A stretch of 64,000 nucleotides of DNA from SURF-55 sp040755195. Lineage in GTDB: Bacteria > Bacillota > Desulfotomaculia > Desulfotomaculales > Ammonificaceae. The stretch spans positions 1-64,000 of the forward strand of contig JBFMBL010000001.1 in NCBI GenBank assembly GCA_040755195.1, written 5' to 3'. A program made the position numbers and the translations under genes. Positions 34,287-42,414 of the stretch are shown piece after piece (within the stretch, counting starts at the first letter, position 1; each line of letters starts with the position of its first letter). The notes under the pieces are model-generated. The model was given only the letters and a program-made list of their open reading frames with translations. It was not told the origin of the DNA and ran no database searches.

Positions 34287-34454
34287 TTAAGGCTTGCCTT
34301 GCCAGTTATCTAAAACCACCCCGCTTAAAAGATTGATGATCCGGCACGACACTCTTTCCGCTTTGAGTTCTAACACAGCAAAGCTCGGCGGGTGCCCCTT
34401 CTTGTCGCTTTTCTTTAGGTAACCGGGGTTTATCAACAGGACATTACCCTCCAT
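34287..34454 (-). pseudogene. Metallophosphoesterase C-terminal remnant
   Basis: An open stretch from an ATG at 34454 to TAA at 34287 encodes 55 residues with NPGYLKKSDKKGHPPSFAVL followed by EL. This is the C-terminal strand of YfcE/MJ0936-type phosphodiesterases (NPGS...PPSFAVLEL). The catalytic metal-binding N-terminal part is absent; the aminotransferase gene begins where it should lie. It is therefore a truncated leftover. Confidence 0.6.
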
Positions 34455-34465
34455 CCTGTCTAGGT

Positions 34466-35854
34466 TTAACCCGAGGTTTTCAGACCCGGGATAAAACTCT
34501 TGGCGGCAATTCCAAGGAAACTACGGTTCCGTTCCAGGATCTCTGCAAGCGCCTTCAGGACATGGCCAATCTGTTCCTGTGTCACGACAAGCGGAGGTTC
34601 AAGCCGGATCACGTTGGGGTTGTTCAGTGTGTAGGCGGTAAGTACCCGGTACTTGTTTAGTAGTTCACCCGACACCAGACTGCCCAGGTATTCGTCCGAA
34701 AGTTTATCGAGTAGGCCGAAGCTGAGTTTATGAGCAAGCCCCTTCTTCCCCTCTGCGAACTCGAGACCGATAAGAAGTCCCCGGCCGCGCACCTCTTTCA
34801 GCAGCGGGGAACTTTTCTTCAGTTCGTCAAGACGACGTAGCAGGTACTCACCTTTTTCGGCGGCCTGGCGCGGAAGATCTTCCGCGATAATAACCTCCAG
34901 GGCCGCCAGGGCTGCGGCGCAGGCCCAGGCGTTTCCACCGAAGGTCGAGGTGTGGAGCAGCGCCCGGTCCAGAGGGCCGTATGCCTTCTTCCATGCGGCG
35001 TCGGTGGCGATGTACGCGCCCACGGGCATCACGCCGCCGCCGAGAGATTTCGCCAGGCAGAGGATATCAGGCTCGACGTCATCATGCTCGCAGGCGAACA
35101 TTTTACCGGTCCGGCCCAATCCCGTCTGGATTTCATCTATGACGAACAACGTACCGTACTTTGAGCAGAGTCGTTTACATTCCTTCAGATAACCATCAGA
35201 AGGAAGGTTGATGCCTCCCTCACCCTGTATCGGCTCGACGATAAAAGCCGCCGAATCCTTTGAGTGAAGCGCCTTTTCCAGTGCCGCCAGGTCGTCGAAG
35301 GGGACGGCTACGCACTCAGAAACCAGAGGGCGGAACGCCTCCTGGTATTTCACCCGCCCTGTTACGGAAAGGGCGCCGAAGGTTTTCCCGTGGAAGGAAT
35401 TCACAGTATAAATGAGCTTGGGCCTCCCGGTGCCGATGCGCGCGAGTTTGATGGCGCCTTCCACCGCTTCGGCGCCGCTGTTGCAGAAGAAGGAGCGTTT
35501 GAGGTCGCCGGGAGCGACGGCTGCCAGGTTTTGGGCAAGCGCGCCGGCCAGCGATGAAAGCGACGCCTGCAAAAGGTTCGGAACCCCCCGTACCGCTTCA
35601 ACCGCCGCTATGATCCTCGGATGGTTGTGCCCGGTATTCAGGGACCCGTAACCGCCGAGGAAGTCCAAATATTCCTTCCCCTCGCTGTCCCACAAACTTG
35701 TACCCTCGGCCCGGACAAAACGTTTGTCGAAATCCATGAGCTTCAAAAGGGTTGCCAGGCCGGAATTCAAGTACTCCTGGTGGAGTTCTCGAACCTCCGC
35801 GCGGCTCAATGACAGTGCCTTATCAAGGCTTATCAATTTCGATTTTTCGGCCAC
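34466..35854 (-). CDS. Class III aminotransferase, putrescine/ornithine type
   Basis: A 462-residue PLP enzyme of the PatA/YgjG branch. Motifs: LDFLGGYGSLNTGHNHPRII, FFCNSGAEAVEGAIKLAR (phosphate-binding), FHGKTFGALSVTG, AAFIVEPIQGEGGINLP, FVIDEIQTGLGRTGKMFACE and LCLAKSLGGG with the PLP lysine. Likely substrates are putrescine or ornithine with 2-oxoglutarate as acceptor, but substrate cannot be fixed from sequence. It is a single gene on the minus strand between the pseudogene remnants and ffh, with no obvious pathway partner. Confidence 0.85.
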   Translation of the reverse strand: MAEKSKLISLDKALSLSRAEVRELHQEYLNSGLATLLKLMDFDKRFVRAEGTSLWDSEGKEYLDFLGGYGSLNTGHNHPRIIAAVEAVRGVPNLLQASLSSLAGALAQNLAAVAPGDLKRSFFCNSGAEAVEGAIKLARIGTGRPKLIYTVNSFHGKTFGALSVTGRVKYQEAFRPLVSECVAVPFDDLAALEKALHSKDSAAFIVEPIQGEGGINLPSDGYLKECKRLCSKYGTLFVIDEIQTGLGRTGKMFACEHDDVEPDILCLAKSLGGGVMPVGAYIATDAAWKKAYGPLDRALLHTSTFGGNAWACAAALAALEVIIAEDLPRQAAEKGEYLLRRLDELKKSSPLLKEVRGRGLLIGLEFAEGKKGLAHKLSFGLLDKLSDEYLGSLVSGELLNKYRVLTAYTLNNPNVIRLEPPLVVTQEQIGHVLKALAEILERNRSFLGIAAKSFIPGLKTSG

Positions 35855-36179
35855 CCTCGGATCCTCCTTAGAGATTTACTCCAAATCTTGAGATTTCAAA
35901 CGTTAACAAAGCATAAAAAAATCCTTTAGCTTTCAATCAAAAGACAAAGTTTGTTTCACGGCATGTTAAAATATATATTATATCTATTTTTTAGAATTTC
36001 AACCCCGGCGCTGGCTTTGCTTGACAGGAGAAGGTGCGTTTCAGTAAAATCAACCTGTATGCTTATTTTGAAGTAGGAAGCGGAAGTTAGAGATTAGAAG
36101 CTTCTATTGCGGGGATTTCAACTCGATCTCCGGCGCCAAAACCAGGCAAGTCAGCCGAACCCGAGGAAGGGGGAAAACG
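35855..36179. other. Divergent intergenic region before ffh
   Basis: An AT-rich 325-bp gap between the divergently transcribed aminotransferase and ffh genes; it must hold both promoters. TTTCACGGCATGTTAAAATATATATTAT-type sequence at 35953-35982 is promoter-like. A short 7-nt pattern (AAGTAGG, AAGCGGA, AGTTAGA) occurs at 36070-36096. GAGGAAGGGGG is the ffh ribosome-binding site. Confidence 0.5.
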
Positions 36180-37520
36180 ATGTTTTCCAGCCTTGCGGAA
36201 AAGCTCCATGAGACCTTTAAGAAGCTTAAGGGCAAAGGCAAGCTGTCGGAAGAAGACGTCGATGCCGCGCTTAAAGAAGTGCGGGTGGCCCTTCTCGAGG
36301 CAGACGTCAACTTTAAAGTGGTAAAGGATTTCGTCAAGCGAATCCGGGACCGGGCGGTAGGCCAGGAGGTTTTGGAGCACCTTAACCCGGCGCACCAGGT
36401 TGTCAAAATCGTCCGCGACGAGCTTGCCGGCCTGATGGGCGGCGAGAACGCCCGGTTAAACATCGCTCCCAAACCCCCCACGGTGATAATGCTGGTGGGT
36501 TTGCAGGGATCCGGCAAGACGACCACCGCCGCCAAGCTGGCCCTGCTTCTTAAAAGGCAGGGGCGGCGGCCGTTGTTGGTCGCCGCGGATATATACCGTC
36601 CCGCGGCAATCAAGCAACTGGAGGTCCTGGGCAGCCAGATCCAGATACCGGTGTTCACTCAGGCAAAGAATCCGGTGCTTATCGCCGCCGGCGCCAACGA
36701 AGAAGCCGCAGGAAAAGGCTACGACACAATTATTATTGACACCGCCGGACGCCTGCATATCAACGAGGAACTGATGCAAGAACTCGAGGGGATCAAGGAA
36801 AAGGTTAAGCCCCACGAAATCTTGCTTGTGGTTGATTCCATGACCGGGCAGGACGCCGTAACGGTAGCGGAAAGCTTTCACAGCCGCCTGGGTGTCGACG
36901 GGGTGGTACTGACAAAACTGGACGGTGATACCCGGGGCGGCGCGGCGCTCTCTATCCGGGAGGTAACCGGCCGTCCCATTAAGTTTGCGGGTATGGGCGA
37001 GAAGCTCGATATGCTTGAGCCCTTCCACCCCGACCGTATGGCCGACCGCATCCTTGGCATGGGGGACGTCCTTACCTTAATTGAAAAAGCGCAGGACTCC
37101 TTTGACGCTCAACAAACGGCCGATTTACAAAAGCGGATTAAAAGCGCCGATTTCAACCTCGAGGATTTCATGAGCCAGCTCCGTCAATTCAAGAAGATGG
37201 GGCCGCTCGATCACATTATGGATATGATACCCGGTTTCGGCGGTTTAAAGAAACTGCGTCAAGACCTCCAGTTCGACGAGCGCGATCTGTCGTGGACGGA
37301 GGCGATTATCAACTCGATGACCATCGAGGAGCGGCGGCGCCCCGAGGTTATCGACGGCAGCAGGCGGCGACGGATCGCCGGCGGAAGCGGCACCACGGTT
37401 CAGGACGTCAACCGTTTGCTGAAACAGTTCGAACAGACCAAGAAGATGATCCGCCAGCTTTCATCGTTTGAGAAAGGGATAAAGAAAGGCGCCAGGATGG
37501 GCCGTTTTCCTTTCATTTAA
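36180..37520 (+). CDS. ffh: Signal recognition particle GTPase Ffh
   Basis: A 446-residue SRP54 homologue that binds signal peptides and 4.5S RNA. N domain (1-85), G domain with GLQGSGKTTT (107-116), DTAGRLHIN, and TKLDGDTRGG, then a methionine-rich M domain (about 295-440) ending MGRFPFI. The usual partner ylxM is not upstream. It opens the ffh-rpsP-khpA-ylqD-rimM-trmD-rplS block. Confidence 0.97.
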   Translation: MFSSLAEKLHETFKKLKGKGKLSEEDVDAALKEVRVALLEADVNFKVVKDFVKRIRDRAVGQEVLEHLNPAHQVVKIVRDELAGLMGGENARLNIAPKPPTVIMLVGLQGSGKTTTAAKLALLLKRQGRRPLLVAADIYRPAAIKQLEVLGSQIQIPVFTQAKNPVLIAAGANEEAAGKGYDTIIIDTAGRLHINEELMQELEGIKEKVKPHEILLVVDSMTGQDAVTVAESFHSRLGVDGVVLTKLDGDTRGGAALSIREVTGRPIKFAGMGEKLDMLEPFHPDRMADRILGMGDVLTLIEKAQDSFDAQQTADLQKRIKSADFNLEDFMSQLRQFKKMGPLDHIMDMIPGFGGLKKLRQDLQFDERDLSWTEAIINSMTIEERRRPEVIDGSRRRRIAGGSGTTVQDVNRLLKQFEQTKKMIRQLSSFEKGIKKGARMGRFPFI

Positions 37521-37562
37521 AACGCATTATTTATTGAGATAGGTTTTTGGAAGGAGTCCCCC

Positions 37563-37619
37563 ATGCAGCTAATAACGGCACCACGAACGATGAAAATGAC
37601 CCGTAAGCGTGTTACTTAG
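37563..37619 (+). CDS. Micro-ORF in leader element D (18 codons)
   Basis: ATG at 37563, six bases after AAGGAG, encodes MQLITAPRTMKMTRKRVT and stops at TAG (37617-37619). TAPRTMK is identical to the copy before rnhB. The second half has diverged. It is very short and unproven; support comes from the ribosome-binding site and from recurrence in the other copies. Confidence 0.4.
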   Translation: MQLITAPRTMKMTRKRVT

Positions 37620-37674
37620 CTGCAGTAGTGTGACATAAACGAAACGCCGTAAGAAGCGAGCAGAGCAAGGAAGA

Positions 37675-37775
37675 TTGGCAAGGGCGGGCCGGAGCCCAGC
37701 ACTCAGTTCCACCTGTAAAAGTACAGATAGGCCTACTTAAAGGCTGAGTGCTGGGTGAGGACCCGGCCTTGCCAA
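37675..37775. mobile_element. Terminal-inverted-repeat element nested in leader repeat D
   Basis: CCCAGCACTCAG (37695-37706) and CTGAGTGCTGGG (37744-37755) are perfect 12-bp inverted repeats. An outer, interrupted layer pairs TTGGCAAG...GGCCGG (37675-37692) with CCGGCC/CTTGCCAA (37763-37775). The inner repeats are the same as those at 27336-27416 and 52999-53093; the interior is not. Non-coding. Confidence 0.6.
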
Positions 37776-37848
37776 GCTGACGCAGCTATGCGAAGCTTAT
37801 CGCGGCGCCCGGCGAAAGAAGCACTATTTTCGATAGGAGGTGACAAGT

Positions 37849-38115
37849 GTGGCGGTTAGAATAAGACTCAAACGCATGGGAGCTAAAAAGCAGCCGCGGT
37901 ACCGTATTGTGGTGGCTGACTCGCATTCGCCGCGGGACGGGCGTTTTATCGAAGAGATAGGCTTTTATAACCCTTTAACGGACCCGGCCGAGGTTACAGT
38001 CAACGAGGAACGTGCCCGGGAATGGATTGCCAAGGGAGCCCAGCTTTCGAATACGGTGCGAACCCTGTTTGTTCGCGGTAATATCATCACCGGCGGGGCC
38101 AAAGGAAGGGGCTAA
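37849..38115 (+). CDS. rpsP: 30S ribosomal protein S16
   Basis: An 88-residue S16 with the family start AVRIRLKRMGAKKQPRYRIV, then ADSHSPRDGRFIEEIGFYNP. It binds 16S rRNA early in 30S assembly. The GTG at 37849 is chosen because AGGAGGTGA (37835-37843) ends 5 bases upstream; a GTG at 37840 lies inside that site. It is followed 2 bp later by khpA. Confidence 0.97.
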   Translation: MAVRIRLKRMGAKKQPRYRIVVADSHSPRDGRFIEEIGFYNPLTDPAEVTVNEERAREWIAKGAQLSNTVRTLFVRGNIITGGAKGRG

Positions 38116-38117
38116 GT

Positions 38118-38345
38118 ATGAAAGAACTTGTGGAAATTTTGGCCAAAGCCCTGGTAGATAACCCGGAAGCGGTCGATGTTACATTAGTGGAACAGGAAAA
38201 ATCAATTGTGGTGGAGTTGCGGGTAGCGCCCGAAGATGTAGGAAAGGTAATCGGAAAACAAGGCCGGATCGCGCGGGCAATCCGGCAGGTTGTCAAAGCG
38301 GCGGCCACAAAATCCCGTAAGAAAGTGCTTGTGGAAATTATGTAG
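38118..38345 (+). CDS. khpA: KH-domain RNA-binding protein KhpA (YlqC)
   Basis: A 75-residue single KH domain with the RNA-binding loop GKVIGKQGRIARAIR (about 45-59). KhpA pairs with KhpB/Jag in Firmicutes to bind RNAs and influence cell elongation and division. Its site between rpsP and rimM is conserved. AAGGAAGGGG precedes the ATG. Confidence 0.95.
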   Translation: MKELVEILAKALVDNPEAVDVTLVEQEKSIVVELRVAPEDVGKVIGKQGRIARAIRQVVKAAATKSRKKVLVEIM

Positions 38346-38360
38346 CGCCGGTGGAGATAT

Positions 38361-38765
38361 ATGGACCAGATTACCGTTACCCGACCTGTCATCCTGAAGG
38401 TGCGGTTAACCGAAAACTATAAAAAAGCGTTACTCGAAAAACTGGCGGCGGCGATTGAAGAGGCGGACCGCGAGGTGCAACGCGCGGAATTCCAGGCAAA
38501 GCGCATTGAAGCGGAAAAGAAAGCCCGGCCCGCGCATGCAGCCGGCGAAGATGTGGAAAGTGTGCGCCGCGAAAAGACGGAAGCCAGAGAGCGACTTAGA
38601 AACCAGTACGAGACCATAAGAGGTTTGCCCCCCGGGACGGAGATTATTCAGGGTCGAACCGAAAGCCTCGTGGAGATACACATAGGTGATGACGCAAGAC
38701 GGCTGAACCCGGTGGAGGTTGTAATCGAAGAAGATAAGATCGTCGCCCTGAGGGAGCAGAGTTAA
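38361..38765 (+). CDS. ylqD: YlqD family protein
   Basis: A 134-residue protein with an N-terminal TVTRPVILKVRLTENYKKAL, a long charged coiled coil (about 24-90, rich in E, K, R, A) and a C-terminal beta-rich part (ETRRLNPVEV-like, ending DKIVALREQS). This agrees with the YlqD family, which is found only in this ribosomal/tRNA-modification operon and has no known function. Confidence 0.8.
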   Translation: MDQITVTRPVILKVRLTENYKKALLEKLAAAIEEADREVQRAEFQAKRIEAEKKARPAHAAGEDVESVRREKTEARERLRNQYETIRGLPPGTEIIQGRTESLVEIHIGDDARRLNPVEVVIEEDKIVALREQS

Positions 38766-38769
38766 ACCG

Positions 38770-39279
38770 GTGACCCCGGATTTGATAGCTATCGGTGAAA
38801 TTGTTGCCCCCCACGGACACCGGGGAACTGTCCGCGTTCTTCCCCTGACGGATTTTCCGGAACGCTTCTTGAACATGGATTCGGTCACGATTTTTAAGGA
38901 TGGGCAAGGCAAGCAATACACCGTCGAAAGCGCTAAACGGCACCAGCAGTTTATACTTCTCACATTAGCGGAAATAAAGGATATGAATGCCGCGGAATTT
39001 TTGCGGGGAACCGTCATCAAGGTTCCCCGTGAGGAAGCGGCGCCGCTCCCTGCCGGACGCTATTACGTCTTTGATGTGATCGGCCTTGAAGTCCGGTCGG
39101 AAGACGGCAGACACCTCGGGACGGTAGACGCGGTTTTCCAGACGGGAGCAAACGACGTTTACAGCATCCTCCAGCCAGACGGCAGGGAAATCCTGATACC
39201 CGCGTTAAAGGAAGTGGTTCTGGAGATTGACGTTCCCGGCCGCCGGATGGTAGTACGGCTTCCGGCCGGTTTACTTTAA
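38770..39279 (+). CDS. rimM: Ribosome maturation factor RimM
   Basis: A 169-residue 30S assembly factor acting with S19 near the head. The N-terminal RimM domain has IGEIVAPHGHRGTVRVLPLT, then a C-terminal PRC-barrel with YYVFDVIGLEVRSEDGRHLG and the terminal PALKEVVLEIDVPGRRMVV. The start is GTG, 5 bp after ylqD, so translation is probably coupled. It precedes trmD as in most bacteria. Confidence 0.96.
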   Translation: MTPDLIAIGEIVAPHGHRGTVRVLPLTDFPERFLNMDSVTIFKDGQGKQYTVESAKRHQQFILLTLAEIKDMNAAEFLRGTVIKVPREEAAPLPAGRYYVFDVIGLEVRSEDGRHLGTVDAVFQTGANDVYSILQPDGREILIPALKEVVLEIDVPGRRMVVRLPAGLL

Positions 39280-39371
39280 CCGGCCGCCTTTACCGCGTTT
39301 GTATCATTCCATCTCTGTGTTCTCTGTGCCTCCGTGGTGAATCTGTGATCAATTTGGAAAGTGCAGGTAAA

Positions 39372-40142
39372 ATGCTTTTTGACGTCTTAACCCTTTTCCC
39401 GGAGATGTTTTCGGGGCCTCTTTCGGAAAGCATCCTCAAACGTGCGATAGCCAGGGGGATTATAACCGTCAACCTGATTAACATCCGCGACTATTCGCGC
39501 AACAAGCACCGGACGGTTGACGACGCTCCGTTCGGCGGCGGCGCGGGAATGGTGATGAGCCCCGAGCCCGTGTTTCTGGCTCTGGAATCAATACGGCAGC
39601 GGACGGACAGCAGACCCGGCGCGGTGGTTCTGCTTTGCCCCCAGGGCGAGCGTTTCTCACAGGATCTTGCCTGGGAGATGTCACAACTGCGGCACATCGT
39701 CCTGGTTTGCGGCCATTACGAGGGGATCGACGAACGCGTCAGGGAGCTCGTTACCGCGGAGATTTCCATAGGTGACTACGTGCTCACCGGCGGCGAACTG
39801 GCGGCAATGGTGCTGATAGACGCGGTTTCCCGCCTCGTTCCGGGGGTTCTCGGCGAAGAGACGGCGCCGGTTACCGATTCTTTCAGCGAAGCCGGCCTTC
39901 TGGAGCACCCCCATTACACCAGGCCCCGTGAATTCAAGGGAATGGATGTCCCTGACGTTTTATTCAGCGGGCATCACGCCAGGATCGAAAGGTGGCGCCG
40001 TGAAGAAGCGCTCATTCGGACGCTGGTGCGGCGTCCGGAACTGGTGCAACAGTCGCAACTCGATGCCCGGGACAGGCGTTTCCTGCAAGAGCTGGCGGCG
40101 CGTATCGACCGGGCAATTGGGAAGTGCGAAGCGGGAGGTTAG
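39372..40142 (+). CDS. trmD: tRNA (guanine-37-N1)-methyltransferase TrmD
   Basis: A 256-residue SPOUT enzyme that makes m1G37 and so prevents +1 frameshifting. The start MLFDVLTLFPEMFSGPL matches the family; the ATG at 39372 is used although the frame is open to 39345. The trefoil knot is visible: VLVCGHYEGIDERV and ISIGDYVLTGGELAAMVLID, with SRLVPGVLG. The gap before it (39280-39371) carries a CTCTGTGTTCTCTGTGCCTC-type dispersed repeat. Confidence 0.96.
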   Translation: MLFDVLTLFPEMFSGPLSESILKRAIARGIITVNLINIRDYSRNKHRTVDDAPFGGGAGMVMSPEPVFLALESIRQRTDSRPGAVVLLCPQGERFSQDLAWEMSQLRHIVLVCGHYEGIDERVRELVTAEISIGDYVLTGGELAAMVLIDAVSRLVPGVLGEETAPVTDSFSEAGLLEHPHYTRPREFKGMDVPDVLFSGHHARIERWRREEALIRTLVRRPELVQQSQLDARDRRFLQELAARIDRAIGKCEAGG

Positions 40143-40196
40143 AGGTGTGAATTTTTGAGGAATTCGCCTAATGAATTTCAACCGTTTCCTTAACTG

Positions 40197-40225
40197 TTGC
40201 GGGGTAGGAGTTGCCGTGGTATAAT
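40197..40225 (+). promoter_or_regulatory. rplS promoter
   Basis: TTGCGG (40197-40202) and a perfect TATAAT (40220-40225) are 17 bp apart, 55 bp before the rplS ATG. It would let rplS be transcribed separately from the upstream operon. Confidence 0.7.
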
Positions 40226-40279
40226 TTAACCTGGTCTTACCGAGGGTTGGTATTTCATGAAGAATTGAGGGGGTCCGAC

Positions 40280-40627
40280 ATGAGTAATCTGAGTGAATTA
40301 TTTGCCGGAGAAGAACATCTTAAAAAGGAGATAGCGGATTTCCGGCCCGGCGACACGGTACGCGTTTACGTCAAGGTAGTCGAAGGGAACCGGGAACGCA
40401 CCCAGATGTTTGAGGGCGTGGTCATTCGCCGGCGCGGCGGGGGCCTTGATGAAACCTTCACCGTTCGTCGTGTTTCTTACGGCGTAGGTGTGGAACGCAT
40501 CTTTCCGCTTCACTCCCCGCGCATTGAACGCATCGAGGTTGTAAGGCGCGGCCGTGTACGGCGCGCACGCCTTTATTACCTGCGCAAGCTGCAGGGCAAA
40601 GCGGCCCGTATTCAAGAACGGCGCTAA
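40280..40627 (+). CDS. rplS: 50S ribosomal protein L19
   Basis: A 115-residue L19, the standard length, located at the 30S-50S interface. It contains FRPGDTVRVYVKVVEGNRER, FEGVVIRRRGGG, FTVRRVSYGVGVERIFPLHS and the C-terminal RRARLYYLRKLQGKAARI. TTGAGGGGGTCC precedes the ATG; a longer in-frame reading from 40211 starts inside the promoter and is rejected. Confidence 0.98.
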   Translation: MSNLSELFAGEEHLKKEIADFRPGDTVRVYVKVVEGNRERTQMFEGVVIRRRGGGLDETFTVRRVSYGVGVERIFPLHSPRIERIEVVRRGRVRRARLYYLRKLQGKAARIQERR

Positions 40628-40636
40628 AGGTTATCG

Positions 40637-40668
40637 GGACCCGGACATAGGGGTCCTTTCTTTTTTTT
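40637..40668 (+). terminator. Intrinsic terminator after rplS
   Basis: GGACCC (40637-40642) pairs with GGGTCC (40651-40656), followed by TTTCTTTTTTTT (40657-40668), 10 bp after the rplS stop codon. Confidence 0.9.
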
Positions 40669-40771
40669 AAAGGCCTTTCGATCTCGGATCAAGGAATAAA
40701 ACCTCACGTATTATCAACCCTTTACCTACGGGCGCAAGCCTACGAAAAATCCTGGGGGGTCTTGCTGTCAA

Positions 40772-41299
40772 GTGTCTGGAAAAGGCGGTATATTTGGCGA
40801 CATCCTTGAATCTTTAGTCATAGCGATTGTTCTGGCGGTAATAATCCGCACCTTTATGTTCCAACCTTTTTATATCCCGTCCGGTTCAATGATCCCGACC
40901 CTGTATAGAGGGGACCGGATCATCGTTTCCAAGCTTTCTTACAAGTTTCACCCACCCCAGCGGGGTGACGTTGTAGTCTTCCACTACCCGCTCGATCCCA
41001 AGAAAACCTATGTAAAACGCCTCATCGGTCTCGGCGGCGAAACGGTGCTGCTGATGGGCGGTAAGTTGTTCGTTAACGGTAAGATGGTACCCGAACCTTA
41101 CCTGCCCCCGGATACGAGCTTCTCCGACTACGGACCCGTTAACATTCCGCCGGGGTCTTACTTCATGCTCGGCGACAACAGAATGAACAGCGAGGACAGC
41201 CGCGTCTGGGGGCTCCTGGAACAGAAATTCATTATTGGAAAGGCCTTGGCCCTGTACTGGCCGCCGAACAGGCTAAAAATAATCAGCACGGGAAGATAA
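40772..41299 (+). CDS. lepB: Signal peptidase I
   Basis: A 175-residue S26 serine peptidase that removes signal peptides at the outer face of the membrane. One N-terminal membrane segment (about 11-27), catalytic Ser39 in IPSGSMIPTL, catalytic Lys82 in TYVKRLIGLGGE, and box E GDNRMNSEDSR. The start is GTG; no strong ribosome-binding site. A terminator and 100 bp separate it from rplS, and rbgA follows 3 bp later. Confidence 0.95.
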   Translation: MSGKGGIFGDILESLVIAIVLAVIIRTFMFQPFYIPSGSMIPTLYRGDRIIVSKLSYKFHPPQRGDVVVFHYPLDPKKTYVKRLIGLGGETVLLMGGKLFVNGKMVPEPYLPPDTSFSDYGPVNIPPGSYFMLGDNRMNSEDSRVWGLLEQKFIIGKALALYWPPNRLKIISTGR

Positions 41300-41302
41300 A
41301 CG

Positions 41303-42130
41303 ATGAAACTTCATTGGTATCCGGGTCACATGGCCAAAACCCGGAAACTCATACGCGAACACCTCAAACTCGTGCACGTGGTTTTTGAGTTGCTGGATGC
41401 CCGGATACCGATGTCCAGCCGTAATCCCGATATTAATGCGGTTATCGGAAGGGTTCCACGCGTGGTAATCCTTAACAAGGTCGATCTGGCCGATCCTACC
41501 CAAACCCGCGCCTGGGATAAAGCGCTGAAAGATGAGAATAACCCCGTGGTCCAACTTGACTGTTTCACCGGCCGGGGACTCGGTAAAATCCCCCAGATAG
41601 CCAGGCAAGTAGCCACCCCCGGGCGTACGGGTGTTGTGAGGGGCATGGTTATCGGGATACCGAACGTGGGAAAATCAACCTTCATCAACCGGTTCGCGGA
41701 GCAAAAGTCTACGCGCACAGGCGCCCGGCCGGGGGTAACACGTGGGAAACAATGGATTAAAGTGGCGCCCGGGATAGAGCTCCTTGACACCCCGGGTGTG
41801 CTCTGGCCCCGTTTCGAAGATGAAGAGGCGGCGCTCAAGTTGGCCGTTACCGGAGCGATTAAGGAAGAAGTTATCGACTGCGAAGGTGTAGCCCTGTGGC
41901 TGCTTGAATGGCTGCGGGCGAATTACCCCGGGGTGTTGAAGCGGCGCTACCAGATGCCCGCCCTGCCGGCAAGTACCAGTATGCTCTTAGAGGCGATCGG
42001 GCTCAAACGAGGGTTGGTTATCTCGGGGGGACGGGTGGACCGTCCCAAGGCGGCTGTGGCTCTACTAAAAGAATTCAGGGACGGCAGGCTGGGAAGGTTT
42101 ACCCTCGACCGTTGCCCGGAAAAAGAATAG
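41303..42130 (+). CDS. rbgA: Ribosome biogenesis GTPase RbgA (YlqF)
   Basis: A 275-residue circularly permuted GTPase needed for late 50S assembly. The G4 motif NKVDLAD comes first (about 52-58), then G1 GIPNVGKSTFINR (about 117-129) and G3 DTPGVLWPRF, the order that defines the YlqF/YawG class. The start HWYPGHMAKTRKLIREHLKL is diagnostic. GAAGAT precedes the ATG. Confidence 0.96.
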   Translation: MKLHWYPGHMAKTRKLIREHLKLVHVVFELLDARIPMSSRNPDINAVIGRVPRVVILNKVDLADPTQTRAWDKALKDENNPVVQLDCFTGRGLGKIPQIARQVATPGRTGVVRGMVIGIPNVGKSTFINRFAEQKSTRTGARPGVTRGKQWIKVAPGIELLDTPGVLWPRFEDEEAALKLAVTGAIKEEVIDCEGVALWLLEWLRANYPGVLKRRYQMPALPASTSMLLEAIGLKRGLVISGGRVDRPKAAVALLKEFRDGRLGRFTLDRCPEKE

Positions 42131-42265
42131 TTCGAAGTTAAAGCTCAAACTGACAGACCTCTGGGGTCAGTTCTAAGTTCTAAGTATAAGTTCATATTGC
42201 TTGACCGTTGGAGTCCGTTCAAGGTTCAAGGTTTAGGAAGATCCTGCAACCCGTAACTTATTTCC

Positions 42266-42409
42266 GAGGAGTGCCCCATGCCGCCGAAGACTGCACCACG
42301 AACGATGAAAATCGGAACGGAAAGGCATTTACCTGTTATCCGGTATATATTTTCTTGATTCATGGCGTCCTTGGCGCCTTGGCGGTTGATTCTATTTTCG
42401 AAGGAGGTG
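42266..42409 (+). repeat. Leader repeat element, copy C (5' of rnhB), the most complete copy
   Basis: From GAGGAGTGCCCCATG through GCACCACGAACGATGAAAAT, GGCATTTACCTGTTATCCGG, CTTGATTCATGGCGTCC, TTGGCGCCTTGGCGGTTGAT to CTATTTTCGAAGGAGGTG. The last eight bases are the rnhB ribosome-binding site. No nested element is present, so this copy defines the intact form (about 144 bp). The 42131-42260 stretch before it holds AGTTCTA and GTTCAAG heptamer units. Confidence 0.8.
42278..42358 (+). CDS. Micro-ORF in leader element C (26 codons)
   Basis: ATG at 42278, six bases after GAGGAG (42266-42271), encodes 26 residues: MPPKTAPRTMKIGTERHL then PVIRYIFS, ending at TGA (42356-42358), 56 bp before the rnhB start. 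Copies before murD and rpsP (N-terminal half) and murF (C-terminal half) support it. The peptide is basic with a hydrophobic end. Translation is unproven. Confidence 0.5.
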   Translation: MPPKTAPRTMKIGTERHLPVIRYIFS

Positions 42410-42414
42410 TTCTG

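Larger units (their letters stand above)
37551..37843 (+). repeat. Leader repeat element, copy D (5' of rpsP), with nested palindrome
   Basis: The left end (AAGGAGTCCCCCATG, then GCACCACGAACGATGAAAAT) and the right end (CTATTTTCG at 37824-37832, then AGGAGGTG) match copies A and C, but the middle differs and contains a 101-bp imperfect palindrome. The right end again supplies the ribosome-binding site, here for rpsP. The whole ffh-rpsP gap is thus a diverged, enlarged copy. Confidence 0.65.

Noticed and set aside
42208..42414. A 69-residue N-terminal extension of RNase HII
   Set aside because: It is a translation of the leader repeat element; the TTG at 42415 has an ideal ribosome-binding site.
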